A DNA stretch of 64,000 nt, from assembly GCF_024623785.1 (NCBI RefSeq), contig NZ_JANKBZ010000004.1:434001-498000 (forward strand), given 5' to 3'. Of this stretch, positions 19,253 through 28,623 are shown piece after piece. The stretch's first letter is position 1; each line of letters begins with the position of its first letter. The position numbers and the translations under genes are program-made. This DNA comes from Archangium lipolyticum (GTDB taxonomy: Bacteria > Myxococcota > Myxococcia > Myxococcales > Myxococcaceae). The notes beneath the pieces were generated by a model. It did not search any database and was not told where the DNA came from. It saw nothing but the letters and a program-made list of their open reading frames with translations.

Positions 19253-20731
19253 TCAGTGCACGGTGCCGGCCGGGCTCGAGGCGGAGTCCTCGGGCCTGGC
19301 CTCCTCGGGCGGGTGCGCGGTGACGGGAGCCAGGGGAAGCCGCACGCGGAAGGTGGAGCCCACGCCGGTGCGGCTCTCCACCTCGATGCGTCCCCTATGG
19401 GCCTCGACGATGCGCCGGGCCACGGACAGACCGAGGCCCACGCCCGGAGCCGTCTCCCGGGCGCGCCCCGTGCGGCGGAAGGGCGCGAAGAGGTTGCGCA
19501 GCTCCTCCTGGGAGATGCCGATGCCCCGGTCCACCACGGACAGCACGGCCTCGTCGCCCGAGCGCTCGACGAGCACATCCACGCGGCTGCCCATCGGGGA
19601 GTACTTCAACGCGTTGCTGACCAGGTTGTGCAGGACCTGCTCCACGCGCGTGGCGTCGGCACGCAGGAGGACGGGCTCCTCGGGCAGCACCAGCCGCAAG
19701 TCGTGCGAGGAGCCGCCGGCCAAGTACAGCTCCACCACCTCGCGGGCCAGCTCGCGCGCGTCCCGGTCCTCCAGGCTCAGCTCGAAGCGGCCGGCCTCGA
19801 TGCGGGTGGCGTCGAGCAGGTCGCCCACCATGCGATCCAACCGGGCCACCTGGCGGCGCACGAGCGCCATCGTCTTGCGCAGACGATCCTCGGGGAGGGG
19901 GCGGTCGGAGGTGACGAGGGCAGCGGACATCTTCAGCGCGGAGAGGGGGTTGCGCAGGTCGTGCGCCACGCCGGCGAGGAAGGTGAGCTGCTCCTCCTGC
20001 TGGCGCCCCAATGAGTTGGCCATGTCGTTGAAGGTACGGGCGATCTCCCGCAACTCGGTGGGGCCCGCCTCGGGAGCGCGGGTGCGCTTGCGCCCGCCAC
20101 CAAAGCGGCGCATGGCGAGGCTGATGTCGAGCAGGGGGCGGAAGACGGAGCGGCGAAACCACAGCAGCAGCGCCGCCCCACCGAGCACCAGGAACGCGGC
20201 CGCGCCCACCCCAGCGATGTTGGCGAGCTGGTCCCACTGGTCGGCCCGGGCCCGGGCGGCGTGGGCCTCGTTCACGTTGAAGTCCACGAGCCGCGTCAGC
20301 GCCTCGAGCGCGTCCTCCAGGGGAGGACCCAACACCTGGGCCAGCTCCTCGTCACTCGACAGGCCGCGCGCCCCTTCACGCTTGTACAGGTAGAGGGAGA
20401 TGGCCTGCTCGGCCTCGGCGAGCAGCGCCCGCTCCTGCTCCGACTGGGCCTGGAGCCGGGCCTCGGCGAGGTGGACGCGGATGGCGGCCTCCGTCTCGAG
20501 GCGCGAGCGGTCCGTATCGGAGGGCAGGCTTCGCGCGGGGCTGGACAAGCGGACGAGGTTGAGCAGGTCGACCTGGAGCGCCTCGGCGAGCCGGACGCCT
20601 TCCACGGAACTGCCGAGGCTCTCGGTGGTGCGGTGGAGGTAGCTCGTCAGGAGGACGAGCGAGGCGGCACCCGCCAGCGAGAGCGCCCCCAGGACGATCA
20701 CGGCGGTGGTCATGACCCGCTTGAGGCTCAT
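19253..20731 (-). CDS. Membrane sensor histidine kinase, orphan
   Basis: A two-component sensor with 492 residues. Membrane helix 1 (about 7-30) and helix 2 (about 170-192) frame a roughly 140-residue helical periplasmic domain. A HAMP linker follows, then the dimerisation box with His257 in HDLRNPLSALK, then the ATPase domain with N box NLVSNALKYSP, DRGIGI and GVGLGLSVARRI. GGAGG five bases before the ATG at 20731 supports the start over a longer open frame. No response regulator is adjacent, so its partner must be encoded elsewhere. The signal it senses is unknown. Confidence 0.93.
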   Translation of the reverse strand: MSLKRVMTTAVIVLGALSLAGAASLVLLTSYLHRTTESLGSSVEGVRLAEALQVDLLNLVRLSSPARSLPSDTDRSRLETEAAIRVHLAEARLQAQSEQERALLAEAEQAISLYLYKREGARGLSSDEELAQVLGPPLEDALEALTRLVDFNVNEAHAARARADQWDQLANIAGVGAAAFLVLGGAALLLWFRRSVFRPLLDISLAMRRFGGGRKRTRAPEAGPTELREIARTFNDMANSLGRQQEEQLTFLAGVAHDLRNPLSALKMSAALVTSDRPLPEDRLRKTMALVRRQVARLDRMVGDLLDATRIEAGRFELSLEDRDARELAREVVELYLAGGSSHDLRLVLPEEPVLLRADATRVEQVLHNLVSNALKYSPMGSRVDVLVERSGDEAVLSVVDRGIGISQEELRNLFAPFRRTGRARETAPGVGLGLSVARRIVEAHRGRIEVESRTGVGSTFRVRLPLAPVTAHPPEEARPEDSASSPAGTVH

Positions 20732-20926
20732 CGCGCCTCCGGACGGAAGGAGCACAGGCTGTGCGGAGCGCGGTGGGGGCAGCGAGGGTCCACGCGAGTC
20801 CTCCCGGAGTCGAGGGCGCGGACCTCCGCGCCGTACCTTCCCCAACAGGAAGATGTGTCCGGAAGACGCCGCTCCGTGGAGCCCGGCTGGAGGGCAGCCG
20901 GGCAACCCCTCCCGCGGCTGCTCGTG

Positions 20927-22936
20927 TTACGGGCCCACGGGCTTGATGCGCGCGTCGGAGGCCTTGGCGGTATCGGCCTCGGCGTAGCCCGGACCGGAGG
21001 CGGGGTACATGGCGGTGAGGTAGTCGGCGAACGCCTTCTGCTCGGTGCCCGGGAGGGTGACGGCGTTGAAGCGCTCCTCGTTCAGCACCTTGTAGTGGGA
21101 GAAGGGATAGACGTCGCCGCCCGTGGTCAGGAAGGCGAGGACCACCACGCGGAAGGTGCGGTCGGGGTCACCGGCGAGGGCGCCATTCTCCACCAGGGTG
21201 TCCACCACTTCGCCGCTGGCGTTCACGATGACGGCCTTGCGGATGCGCTCACCGGGCTTCGTGACGGAGAGGTCCCCAGTGCTGACGACTTGGGCCTGCT
21301 TGCTGGAGTCGTACTCGAAGCGGATGCCGCTCACCTGGGGGAACGCGCCCGGGGTGTCACCGGGACGCACGCCCGAGACACCGTGCTCGAGCACCTCCTT
21401 GAGCTGCGCGGCGGTGACGGTGACGAGCGCCAGCTCGTTGTTGAAGCGCAGGCTGTTCTCGATGTCGAGCTGGCTGATTTCTCCCGCCTTCTTGTTGGCG
21501 GCGGGGTTGGCGGCGGGAGGGCCGTAGGTGGGGTTGGCGCCGGTGCCCACGGTGCCGATGGAATCACGGATGCCGCCACCGTTCTTGAAGGAGATGACGG
21601 TGGAGGGATCAGTCTTCTGGGCGTACCAGAGGTTGGCATCGGAGGTGATGTTGCCGAGGTTGGTCTCCTCGGTGCGGACGGAAGTGCGCAGGCCGTTGAG
21701 GTACACCTGGGTCTTGCCGTAGATGGTGCCGTCCTTGGCGAGCACCACGCCCTTGACCGCGTCGGCGATGGTCTTCACCTCGGGGTCCACCTTGGAGGAG
21801 GCCTCCAGACGCGCGACGCCCGCCTCGTCGGCGGCGTAGGCACCGTTCCTGGAGGTGTCATGCAGCTCGCGCATGAGCACGCCGGACTCGTCGAAGTTGG
21901 CGATGAAGCGGCCCACGTAGCGCCAGTTGGAGGCCACGTTGAGCACGGCGAGGGGCTGGCCGGACTTGGAAGCCTTCCACTGCGGGTACGGCAGGGAGTC
22001 CTCGGAGTGGGTGTCGCCGGAGAAGAGCACGTCATCCTCATCGGTCCAGACGGCGTGGTTGCCACCGGAGATGATGATGTCCACACCGTCGAGACGCTTG
22101 GGCAGCTCGTCCACCTCGATGAAGTGCTGCTGCATGTGCGCCATGAGGATGATCTTGTCGATGCCGGTGTTGCGCAGCTGATCGACGTGCTTCTGGATGA
22201 TGGCGGCGAGCCCGTCATAGTCGACGGGGTCGGCGGGCGAGGAGACGACGGAGCCCGGCGAGGAGATGCGCGGGAGCTGGGGCGTGGTGGCGCCGACCAC
22301 GCCGATCTTCTGACCATTCACGTCGAAGACGACGCTGGCGGAGATCTTGTTGAACATGCTGTTGCCCGGGTTGTTGGCATCGAGGACCTTGCCCGGATCA
22401 ACGACCTGCGCCTTGAGGTCGCTGTTGGCGCTGAAGTCGAGATTGGAGGAGAGGTAGGGGAACTTCGTGCCGGACCAGGTTCCGTCACTGAGGAGGATGT
22501 TGCGGATCTCCCGGGGGCCGCTGTCGAACTCGTGGTTGCCGAACGAGGCGGCGTGGAAGCCCATCTCGTTGAGCATGGCCATGTCGGCGCGGCCGGAGCT
22601 CGCCTTGCCGATGGCGGGGATGCGCTCCATGGCCTTGTCGCCACCGGAGTTGAAGAAGACACCGGGGAGCCAGAGGTCGCCGTTGGCGAGCTTGAGGGTC
22701 TGGGTGGGGTACTGCTCCTCGAGCGCGCGCAGGACGGCGGAGAAGCGGGGGGCGACGTCGGTGGCGGGGAGACCGGACTCCATGTCCGAGGCGTGGAGGA
22801 CCTGGAGGGTGAAGGAGGGATCCTTCGGATTGGGAGTCGGAGTGGGGTCCGGCTCGGTGGGCTCACAGCCAGCGGAGAAGGCCAGCGCCAGGAGAGCGCT
22901 GGCCAGGGAGACGGGTCGTTTCTTCGAGTGGAGCAT
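20927..22936 (-). CDS. 5'-nucleotidase / metallophosphoesterase lipoprotein
   Basis: A secreted, lipid-anchored (LAFSAGC, Cys24) enzyme of the UshA/5'-nucleotidase family, which removes phosphate from extracellular nucleotides. The N-terminal metallophosphatase domain has HASDMES (Asp51), ANGDLWLP, GNHEFD (133-138), AHMQQH and GGNHAVW. The second histidine motif is usually GHTH, so GGNH is a divergence. The C-terminal nucleotidase domain includes FKNGGGIRDSI and ends near residue 640. At 669 residues it is slightly longer than UshA. It lies 84 bases downstream of the vWA gene on the same strand and could be read through from it. Confidence 0.9.
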   Translation of the reverse strand: MLHSKKRPVSLASALLALAFSAGCEPTEPDPTPTPNPKDPSFTLQVLHASDMESGLPATDVAPRFSAVLRALEEQYPTQTLKLANGDLWLPGVFFNSGGDKAMERIPAIGKASSGRADMAMLNEMGFHAASFGNHEFDSGPREIRNILLSDGTWSGTKFPYLSSNLDFSANSDLKAQVVDPGKVLDANNPGNSMFNKISASVVFDVNGQKIGVVGATTPQLPRISSPGSVVSSPADPVDYDGLAAIIQKHVDQLRNTGIDKIILMAHMQQHFIEVDELPKRLDGVDIIISGGNHAVWTDEDDVLFSGDTHSEDSLPYPQWKASKSGQPLAVLNVASNWRYVGRFIANFDESGVLMRELHDTSRNGAYAADEAGVARLEASSKVDPEVKTIADAVKGVVLAKDGTIYGKTQVYLNGLRTSVRTEETNLGNITSDANLWYAQKTDPSTVISFKNGGGIRDSIGTVGTGANPTYGPPAANPAANKKAGEISQLDIENSLRFNNELALVTVTAAQLKEVLEHGVSGVRPGDTPGAFPQVSGIRFEYDSSKQAQVVSTGDLSVTKPGERIRKAVIVNASGEVVDTLVENGALAGDPDRTFRVVVLAFLTTGGDVYPFSHYKVLNEERFNAVTLPGTEQKAFADYLTAMYPASGPGYAEADTAKASDARIKPVGP

Positions 22937-23020
22937 GATGCGTTCCGTCGGTGAAAAGGGCCTGGGAGGCCGTTGGGGGGCCCGCAGGGTACCACCGGAA
23001 ACGCCACTCCACGGAAGGGG

Positions 23021-23830
23021 TCAGGCGCCGAACCCGCCGAGGGCGGTGCGGCTGAAGCTGGCGGCACCCTGACTGACGCGGACGGCCGATTGACTGAAGA
23101 CCTGGAAGGCCTTGCGAATGTCCTGGGCGCTCTGACCGGGAGTCAGGATCCACTTGTCCTCGATACCCATCTCGCGGAAGACCTTGCGGAAGTCGGTGCT
23201 GCCGTCGTCGATGCCCATGGCGGCGACGATGTGGTTCTCGGAGCGGCGCAGATCATTCACGAGCGAGGCGACATCACGGGGGCGAGCGCTCTGGGAGTGG
23301 CAGTCGGCACCATCGGTGATGAGGAGGGTGACGGTGCGAGTGGAGACGCCGTTGCGGGTGAACTCCTGGGACTTGGCGAGGACGGTGCCGAGGAGGACGA
23401 CGGCCTGGTCATAGAGGGGAGTGCCCTTGTCGGGGTCGTAGTTCTTGGAGTGCATGCGGACGACGTCCTCGAGGGGGCGGAAGGGATTGAGGACGAAGCC
23501 ATTGAGATAACGGGTGTGGAAGAGGATGCCGTCCTTCTGCTGGGAGGAGAGGAGGGCATCGAGGACAAGGTTGTGCCCATCGCAGACGGTGCGGGAGTGA
23601 CCGGAGTGCTGGATGGAGCCGGAGTCATCGGGCATGACGGTGACGAGGACGACCTCGCTGGCCTGGACGTCATCGACGCTGATGCCGAGCCCGGCCTGTA
23701 TCTGGGCACCGAGGTCGACGACGGTCAAAGCCTGAAGGGCCTGGGGGCTGAGGACGCCCTCGGCGTGAGCGGCATCGAAGAGGGAGGAGACATTGACACT
23801 GCCGGAACCATTGCTGGACGAGGAGCTCAT
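23021..23830 (-). CDS. von Willebrand factor A domain protein
   Basis: A 269-residue cytoplasmic vWA protein. The metal-ion-dependent adhesion site is intact: Asp68-x-Ser70-x-Ser72 (DDSGS), the Thr in GTPLYD, and the Asp in LLITDGAD. Such domains bind protein partners through Mg2+. It has a Ser-rich start and ends in GGFGA. It follows the nicotinamidase-like gene on the same strand and lies near a kinase and a PP2C phosphatase. The vWA/kinase/PP2C set recalls the TerY-phosphorylation triad described in tellurite-type stress loci; this protein is divergent from TerY itself, so that link is inference. Confidence 0.85.
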   Translation of the reverse strand: MSSSSSNGSGSVNVSSLFDAAHAEGVLSPQALQALTVVDLGAQIQAGLGISVDDVQASEVVLVTVMPDDSGSIQHSGHSRTVCDGHNLVLDALLSSQQKDGILFHTRYLNGFVLNPFRPLEDVVRMHSKNYDPDKGTPLYDQAVVLLGTVLAKSQEFTRNGVSTRTVTLLITDGADCHSQSARPRDVASLVNDLRRSENHIVAAMGIDDGSTDFRKVFREMGIEDKWILTPGQSAQDIRKAFQVFSQSAVRVSQGAASFSRTALGGFGA

Positions 23831-23848
23831 CTGAGCCTCCGTGTAAGT

Positions 23849-23885
23849 CCCCTCTCCCTCTGGGAGAGGGCTAGGGTGAGGGTAT
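23849..23885 (-). repeat. REP-like palindrome, copy 2
   Basis: CCCCTCTCCC/GGGAGAGGG followed by CTAGGGTGAGGGT, inverted relative to copy 1. It lies between the nicotinamidase-like and vWA genes and could reduce read-through. Confidence 0.8.
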
Positions 23886-23903
23886 AGAGGGACGGTGTAC
23901 CGG

Positions 23904-24974
23904 CTAGGAGATCCGCAGATCCGGCCACGAAGCGAGAGGATCCGTGGACTTCACGAGGTGCATGCCGGCATCGGCGAAGCGCTTGAGAGCGGCATCGGCC
24001 TGGGGAGTGAAGTCAGCGACGAACCCGCCCTTGCCATCGGGGATGGTGACAGCGGACATGCAATCGGTGAGCAGATACACCTTGCGAGCGAGGGCGGCAT
24101 CCTGGGCGAGGATCTCCCCGAGCAGGTCATCGATGGAGCTCTTGACGCAGTGGCTGGCGGCCTGGCCGGCGATGACGACGGCATCGGCGGTGAGGAGCGT
24201 CTTGATGAACTGGGTATTGCGCTGAGCGAGCGGCTGCCCGTCGTGGCGGGTGAGCACCTCGGGGCGGAGCACGGAGTAGTTCTCGGTGAGCGGATTACCG
24301 CCCTTGACCTCGGCCCAGGACTGGGCGCCGCGGGCGAACGAGTGGAACAGGCGGGCCTCCTGGACGACACCAGCGATGGCATGCCCGTCGCTGCCGAGGA
24401 GGCAGTGAGGAGGCCAGAGGTAGAGGGTGTACTTACCGGCGCGCTCCAGCTCCTCGCAGTAGAACTTCACCTGCTTGAGGAGCCAGGGGTAGTTGCCGCC
24501 GCAGAGCCATTTGGCGACGGCGGGGTTGGGGCGCACCTGGCCGCGTTCGATCTGCTCGCGGGTGATTTCGCGGTAGGGGGTGAGGGGCTGGTCGTTCTGG
24601 TCGACCCAGAAGGAGGGGAAGAAGATCTGGTAGGCGAAGTGCGTATCGAGGGTGGTGGTGATGTTCGTCAGTGCGCCGAGGTTCTTGTAGACGAACTCGG
24701 CGATGCGGCGGCTGTCGTCGATGGCGCCGCGGCCGGAGCGGCCGGCGACGTAGAGGGAGCCCTCGGGGAAGCAGAAGTCCTTCTGGACGTCGATGAGGAG
24801 GAGGTGGAGGTTGAAGGAGTCGGTGGCGGCGGCGGAGAGGCCGTGGGCGCCGCGCCAGGTATTGGCCTCGGCCTGGAGGTTCAGGGCGTTGGGGCCGTAG
24901 CCGTAAGAGGCGGCATGGGCGGGCTTGTAGAACGACGGGAGAGGCAGCTCCTTCAGCTTCGACGTGGCCTTCAT
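23904..24974 (-). CDS. Nicotinamidase-like cysteine hydrolase
   Basis: A member of the isochorismatase/nicotinamidase fold. Residues expected of a PncA-type amidase are visible: catalytic Asp62 in LLIDVQKDF, metal ligands Asp110 and His112 in LDTHFAYQIFFPSFW, the LWPPHCLLGSDGH block near 186-198, and nucleophile Cys276 in GQAASHCVKSS. It would convert nicotinamide to nicotinate for NAD salvage. At 356 residues it is much longer than PncA (about 210), so the substrate could differ. The ATG at 24974 follows GGAGGG. Its promoter carries the NrtR-type operator at 25036-25080, which supports an NAD-related role. Confidence 0.85.
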   Translation of the reverse strand: MKATSKLKELPLPSFYKPAHAASYGYGPNALNLQAEANTWRGAHGLSAAATDSFNLHLLLIDVQKDFCFPEGSLYVAGRSGRGAIDDSRRIAEFVYKNLGALTNITTTLDTHFAYQIFFPSFWVDQNDQPLTPYREITREQIERGQVRPNPAVAKWLCGGNYPWLLKQVKFYCEELERAGKYTLYLWPPHCLLGSDGHAIAGVVQEARLFHSFARGAQSWAEVKGGNPLTENYSVLRPEVLTRHDGQPLAQRNTQFIKTLLTADAVVIAGQAASHCVKSSIDDLLGEILAQDAALARKVYLLTDCMSAVTIPDGKGGFVADFTPQADAALKRFADAGMHLVKSTDPLASWPDLRIS

Positions 24975-25035
24975 GATGCAACCCTCCGTGGTTGCGGGTG
25001 GGGGGCGGAGAGCACCGCTCGCCGCACCACCCTTC

Positions 25036-25080
25036 GTGTTTCTACAACACCAACATAGTGTCAAAACAACACCATGTCAA
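25036..25080 (-). promoter_or_regulatory. NrtR-type operator and promoter A, upstream of nicotinamidase-like gene
   Basis: On the plus strand, half-sites GTGT, ACAC, GTGT, ACAC start at 25036, 25047, 25058 and 25069, exactly 11 bp apart. In the gene direction, TTGACA (25075-25080) is a perfect -35 box and TATGTT (25052-25057) a good -10 after 17 bp, so the half-sites overlie the promoter. The same layout occurs at 27836 and 28624. Confidence 0.8.
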
Positions 25081-25125
25081 ATCAGAGTGGACTGCTTGGG
25101 GGGAGCCCCCAGGTACGACGGGGTG

Positions 25126-26994
25126 TCAGGACATGCGCAGGGCGGTGACGTCCTGGCGGCGGACGACGGTGAGCCCGTGGCGCGTGAGGAAGAGGCGGCT
25201 GTCGGCGTCGACGAAGGGCTCGGTGTCGGGGAACTCGCGGACGACCTCGAGCTGGCCCTGACGCAGCTCCACGCGGACGAGTCCCGCGTCCGTCGCGGCG
25301 AAGAGGGCCTCCCCGGCGGCGCACTTGCCTCGCAGCGAGCCCAGCCACGAGCCATCGCCCGCGTCCGTCCTCGCACTGGCCTTCACGGAGCCATCCGCCC
25401 CCACCACGACACAGTGGTGCACCGTGCGGCCCCCTGTCTCCTCCGCGAGGAAGAGCCAGCAGTTGCCTCCATCGAAGACGGCCTCCGCGTCCACCAGCCT
25501 TCCCGAGGGCCACGGCAGGACCAGGCCATCCTTGAGACCCGGGCGATCGGCATCGAAGACGAAGGCACCGCGCAACGAGCCCGCGCGGTGGAAGCCGAGC
25601 CCGAAGCGAGGCCCCACGAAGAGGCGCGTCTGCCCTGCGAGCACCTCGCCGAGGCGCTCGGGTCCGAAGCTCCCATCCCGCCACAACGCACCGGCATGGG
25701 CCCAGTAGCGGTGGTGGGCGTTCGCCGCGAAGGCGGGGCGCTGGTCCGGGGCGTCCACGCCGAGGCGCTCGGGTCTCTGGCCCGAGGCGAGCACGGCGAG
25801 CTCCCCGCCCTTCCCCACCAGCGTGGCGCCGCCCTGGAGCCCCCAGTGCAGCGAGGGGTCCATCGAGCCCTGAAGCACGGCCACGCCATCCTCGCGCCGG
25901 TACGCCCCCTCCGCGTGGAAGAGCCAGCGCAACGCGCCATCCTCGACGCAGGCGTGGAGGATGACGCCCTCGGTGGTGAAGAGCCGCGTGGCCACCACCT
26001 GGCCGCGCACGGTGGTGACGGGAGTGGTGGCCGCCGTCGCGCTGGGGCGGCACGTGGGACACGAGGCCCGCGCATGCTCCACGCCACACGAGGCACAGAC
26101 GGTGAAGCGCAACGAGTCCAGCAGCGGGAGCGGAAACGGCCCACGAGCGTCCTCGACGAACACCCGGTGGAGACAGTGCAGCAGGTCATCCGGGAGGACA
26201 CCATAGGGCGTGGCGGGCTTGGGGTACTGGACGTCCGGGTGGAAGACGGTGAGGCGCTGGAGGAGACGCGCGGTGGGCGTGGCCTTGGGCGCGGGAGGCT
26301 TGGGGCGGTGGATGCCGCCATAGGGCCCCACGAACAGGAGGCTCTGCATCAACGCGACGGTGAAGGCATACCAGTCACTGTCCGTGGAGGCCGGGCGAGA
26401 CGGCATGAGACCACTCGTCGCACCGCCCAGGCGCAGCGGGTCGAGGAACTTCTCGGTGAAGACGGTGGCGAGGTAGGGACCGAACTGGAAGCTGTCCGCG
26501 TCGATGAGCCAGGCGTCGTTGCCGGTGACGAGGATGTTCAGGTCATTGAAGTCCCCCACCACCACGCCGCTCCCGTGGAGCGAGGAGAGCGTGCGGTGCA
26601 GGCCGCGGAAGAGCTCGGCGACACGGGAGGACGGCACTCCGGCGCGGCGGAAGGCCGGCTCACCGAAGCGGCGCAGGAGCTCGGCGTTCTCGAGCTTGCG
26701 CATGGCGTAGCCGAGCACCGTCTTCCCCTTCTTGTCCGTGGCGAGCGTCTCGGGCGAGACGATGCGCCCGGGCAGGGGCCGGGGAAAGGCGGGCAGCTTC
26801 CGCTGGTGCTCGGCAATGCGGGCGCGGGCGGCGGCCTGCTCGTCGGGGAGGTTGCCGTAGTCGGGGTGCTCGGGCGGTTTGAAGAGCTTGAGGACGCGCC
26901 CGTCCCCGAGGTCGAAGACGTCCGCCTCGCCGCCCTTGCCGAGCGCCTTCGTGGGATCCAACCGCAGCTTCTTCCCTTCGAGATAGACGTCCAT
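25126..26994 (-). CDS. Atypical protein kinase with zinc ribbon and C-terminal repeat domain
   Basis: A 622-residue protein with a diverged kinase fold of the COG4248 type. The nucleotide loop LGKGGEADVF (18-27) and Lys36 (VLKLFKP) are present. The catalytic loop reads VVGDFNDLNIL with Asp148 and Asn153, and LIDADSF (Asp165) replaces DFG. A zinc ribbon follows (Cys300, 303, 312, 315), then about 290 beta-rich residues that may form a propeller. The start at 26994 is four bases after the PP2C stop, so phosphatase and kinase form an operon and probably act on a shared substrate. In TerY-P triads a kinase of this type occurs with PP2C and vWA proteins. Confidence 0.85.
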   Translation of the reverse strand: MDVYLEGKKLRLDPTKALGKGGEADVFDLGDGRVLKLFKPPEHPDYGNLPDEQAAARARIAEHQRKLPAFPRPLPGRIVSPETLATDKKGKTVLGYAMRKLENAELLRRFGEPAFRRAGVPSSRVAELFRGLHRTLSSLHGSGVVVGDFNDLNILVTGNDAWLIDADSFQFGPYLATVFTEKFLDPLRLGGATSGLMPSRPASTDSDWYAFTVALMQSLLFVGPYGGIHRPKPPAPKATPTARLLQRLTVFHPDVQYPKPATPYGVLPDDLLHCLHRVFVEDARGPFPLPLLDSLRFTVCASCGVEHARASCPTCRPSATAATTPVTTVRGQVVATRLFTTEGVILHACVEDGALRWLFHAEGAYRREDGVAVLQGSMDPSLHWGLQGGATLVGKGGELAVLASGQRPERLGVDAPDQRPAFAANAHHRYWAHAGALWRDGSFGPERLGEVLAGQTRLFVGPRFGLGFHRAGSLRGAFVFDADRPGLKDGLVLPWPSGRLVDAEAVFDGGNCWLFLAEETGGRTVHHCVVVGADGSVKASARTDAGDGSWLGSLRGKCAAGEALFAATDAGLVRVELRQGQLEVVREFPDTEPFVDADSRLFLTRHGLTVVRRQDVTALRMS

Positions 26995-26998
26995 GGCC

Positions 26999-27802
26999 TC
27001 AAGCCCTCCCCTGCCGGCGGCGCAGGACGACGAGGGTGGTGTCGTCGGTGAGCAGCCCGGGCACTCGCACGAGGCGGCGGGCCGGGAAGTCGGCGCGGAC
27101 GGACTCGCGGTTGAGGAGCGCGAGCCGGCGGCGCAGCGCATCCGGGTTGGAGAAGTACCGGTCCTCGCTCCAGAACTGGGAGAGCGGGCCCACGGGCTCC
27201 TCGCGCTCGGGCACCTGGGCCCCGGCGAGGCCCACCAGGTCCGACACCCCATCCGTGCCGAGCAGCAGCGAGTCCACCTCGGCGGTGGGCCGGAGGGCAT
27301 TCGCCTTCAGGGCGACGACACCCGGCTTGAGCAGTCCATAGGCGAGGTACGGCGGCGCGTTGCCAGGGAAGGGCCCGAGCCTGTGCACGTCGCCATTGAG
27401 GGCCCAGAGCCCATCGCCCGCGGAGAAGACGAGCGTGTGCTCCGGGGTGACGACCGCGCCGACGATGGTGAAGAGGAGGGCCTCTCCGATGGCCCGCTCG
27501 CCGAGCTGCCCGGAGATGGCCTGCAGGAAGCAGAGCACGTCCGCGCCCAGGCGCTGGAGGAACTCGGGCGAGTCGACGGGCACCTGCCCCAACAGCGAGA
27601 GCGCCCCCTCCACGACGCGCCGGGCGCCGAGCTGCGCCCCCAGCTCGCTCTGCGCTCCGCTGCCGCACCCGTCCGCGACCACGGCGGCCAGGCCGTGCTC
27701 GCTGGCCCTCGCCCAGAGGGCATCCTGGTTGTTGCGTCCCGCTCGGGCGTGCTCCCGGCCCAGGACGGTGGCGGCGGCGAGCTCGAAGGGCAGCGAGGAC
27801 AT
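26999..27802 (-). CDS. PP2C-family Ser/Thr protein phosphatase
   Basis: A 267-residue metal-dependent phosphatase. The metal-binding aspartates are seen in NNQDALW (Asp27) and VVADGCGSG (Asp44), with LLLGTDGVSDL and DDTTLVVL further on. GGAGAGGAG before the ATG at 27802 supports this start. It is the first gene of the unit with the atypical kinase, four bases apart. Its promoter region contains the NrtR-type operator at 27836-27880. It would reverse phosphorylation by the neighbouring kinase; that pairing is inferred from gene order. Confidence 0.9.
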   Translation of the reverse strand: MSSLPFELAAATVLGREHARAGRNNQDALWARASEHGLAAVVADGCGSGAQSELGAQLGARRVVEGALSLLGQVPVDSPEFLQRLGADVLCFLQAISGQLGERAIGEALLFTIVGAVVTPEHTLVFSAGDGLWALNGDVHRLGPFPGNAPPYLAYGLLKPGVVALKANALRPTAEVDSLLLGTDGVSDLVGLAGAQVPEREEPVGPLSQFWSEDRYFSNPDALRRRLALLNRESVRADFPARRLVRVPGLLTDDTTLVVLRRRQGRA

Positions 27803-27835
27803 GGCTCTCCTCTCCGGGTGGCCCGGCATGACTTC

Positions 27836-27880
27836 GTGTCTACAGGACACATAGTTAGTGTCCTTAAAACACCAAGTCAA
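27836..27880 (-). promoter_or_regulatory. NrtR-type operator and promoter B, upstream of PP2C-kinase operon
   Basis: Half-sites GTGT, ACAC, GTGT, ACAC start at 27836, 27847, 27858 and 27869, again 11 bp apart. The inner pair forms the perfect palindrome GGACACATAGTTAGTGTCC. The -35 box TTGACT (27875-27880 in the gene direction) matches sites A and C; the -10 is weak (TAACTA). Confidence 0.8.
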
Positions 27881-27919
27881 GCCAGACCGCTGCCCCGCCC
27901 GCTGGCCGTGTCCGGAGGC

Positions 27920-28609
27920 CTACAGCTCGAAGTTGAAGCCTGCCTTCTCCAGCTGCTTGTACTTCTTGTGGTCGAACCGGTAGAGCCGGGCGGCGCGGTG
28001 GGAGACGTCCTGCTCCACCTCGTCCAGCTCCTCGAGCAGGTCCATCGAGAGGATCTTCTTGCGGAAGTTCCTCTTGTCGAGCTCGCGCTCGAGGATCTTC
28101 TCGTACATGCGCTGGAGCTGCGTGAGGGTGAACTTGGGGGGCAACAGCTCGAAGCCGATGGGCTGGTAGCGGACCTTCCCCTTCAGCCGCTGCAGCGCCG
28201 TGCCCAGGATGTCCGCGTGATCGAAGGCCAGCTTCGGCACGTCATAGACCGAGAACCATGCGGCCTCCTTCGCATCCGTGGCCGCGTGCACCCGGTGGTC
28301 CGATAGCTTCACCAGCGCGAAGTAGGCCACGCTGACCACCCGGCCTCGCGGGTCCCTGTCCGGCGAGCCGAAGGTGTAGAGCTGCTCCACCAGGCTGGGA
28401 CGCACCCCCGCCTCCTCCTGAAGCTCGCGCCGCGCCGCGTCCTCGAGCGACTCCTCCATCCGCACGAAGCCTCCCGGTAGGGCCCACCTGCCCTGGAAGG
28501 GCTCCAGCCCTCGCCGGATGAGCAGCACCTTCAGGTCCTCTTCATCCAGGCCGAACACCACGCAGTCCACCGTCAACGCGGGACGCGGGTAATCGTAGGT
28601 GTAGCTCAC
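27920..28609 (-). CDS. nrtR: NrtR-type Nudix transcriptional regulator
   Basis: A 229-residue regulator of NAD metabolism with an N-terminal Nudix domain and a C-terminal winged helix. The Nudix box is complete: Gly47, Glu53, then RELQEEAGV (61-69). The C-terminal part (from about 155) contains [19 protein letters not shown] and [12 protein letters not shown], typical of NrtR. Known NrtR proteins repress NAD-salvage genes and respond to ADP-ribose. The GTG at 28609 is preferred: it has AGGA upstream, and any longer version would start inside the operator. Site C in its own promoter implies autoregulation; sites A and B link it to the nicotinamidase and PP2C-kinase units. Confidence 0.88.
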   Translation of the reverse strand: MSYTYDYPRPALTVDCVVFGLDEEDLKVLLIRRGLEPFQGRWALPGGFVRMEESLEDAARRELQEEAGVRPSLVEQLYTFGSPDRDPRGRVVSVAYFALVKLSDHRVHAATDAKEAAWFSVYDVPKLAFDHADILGTALQRLKGKVRYQPIGFELLPPKFTLTQLQRMYEKILERELDKRNFRKKILSMDLLEELDEVEQDVSHRAARLYRFDHKKYKQLEKAGFNFEL

Positions 28610-28623
28610 GGGGGCTTCCTTTC

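Noticed and set aside
20261-22954. Open frame of about 900 codons opposite the sensor kinase and nucleotidase genes
   Set aside because: The minus strand encodes two clear families here; the plus-strand frame is low-complexity Gly/Val/Glu/His-rich sequence.
25124-25140. Fusion of PP2C end and kinase into one protein
   Set aside because: The kinase frame is open upstream into the PP2C gene, but the PP2C frame has its own stop at 26999 and the kinase has a family-like start at 26994, so they are two coupled genes.
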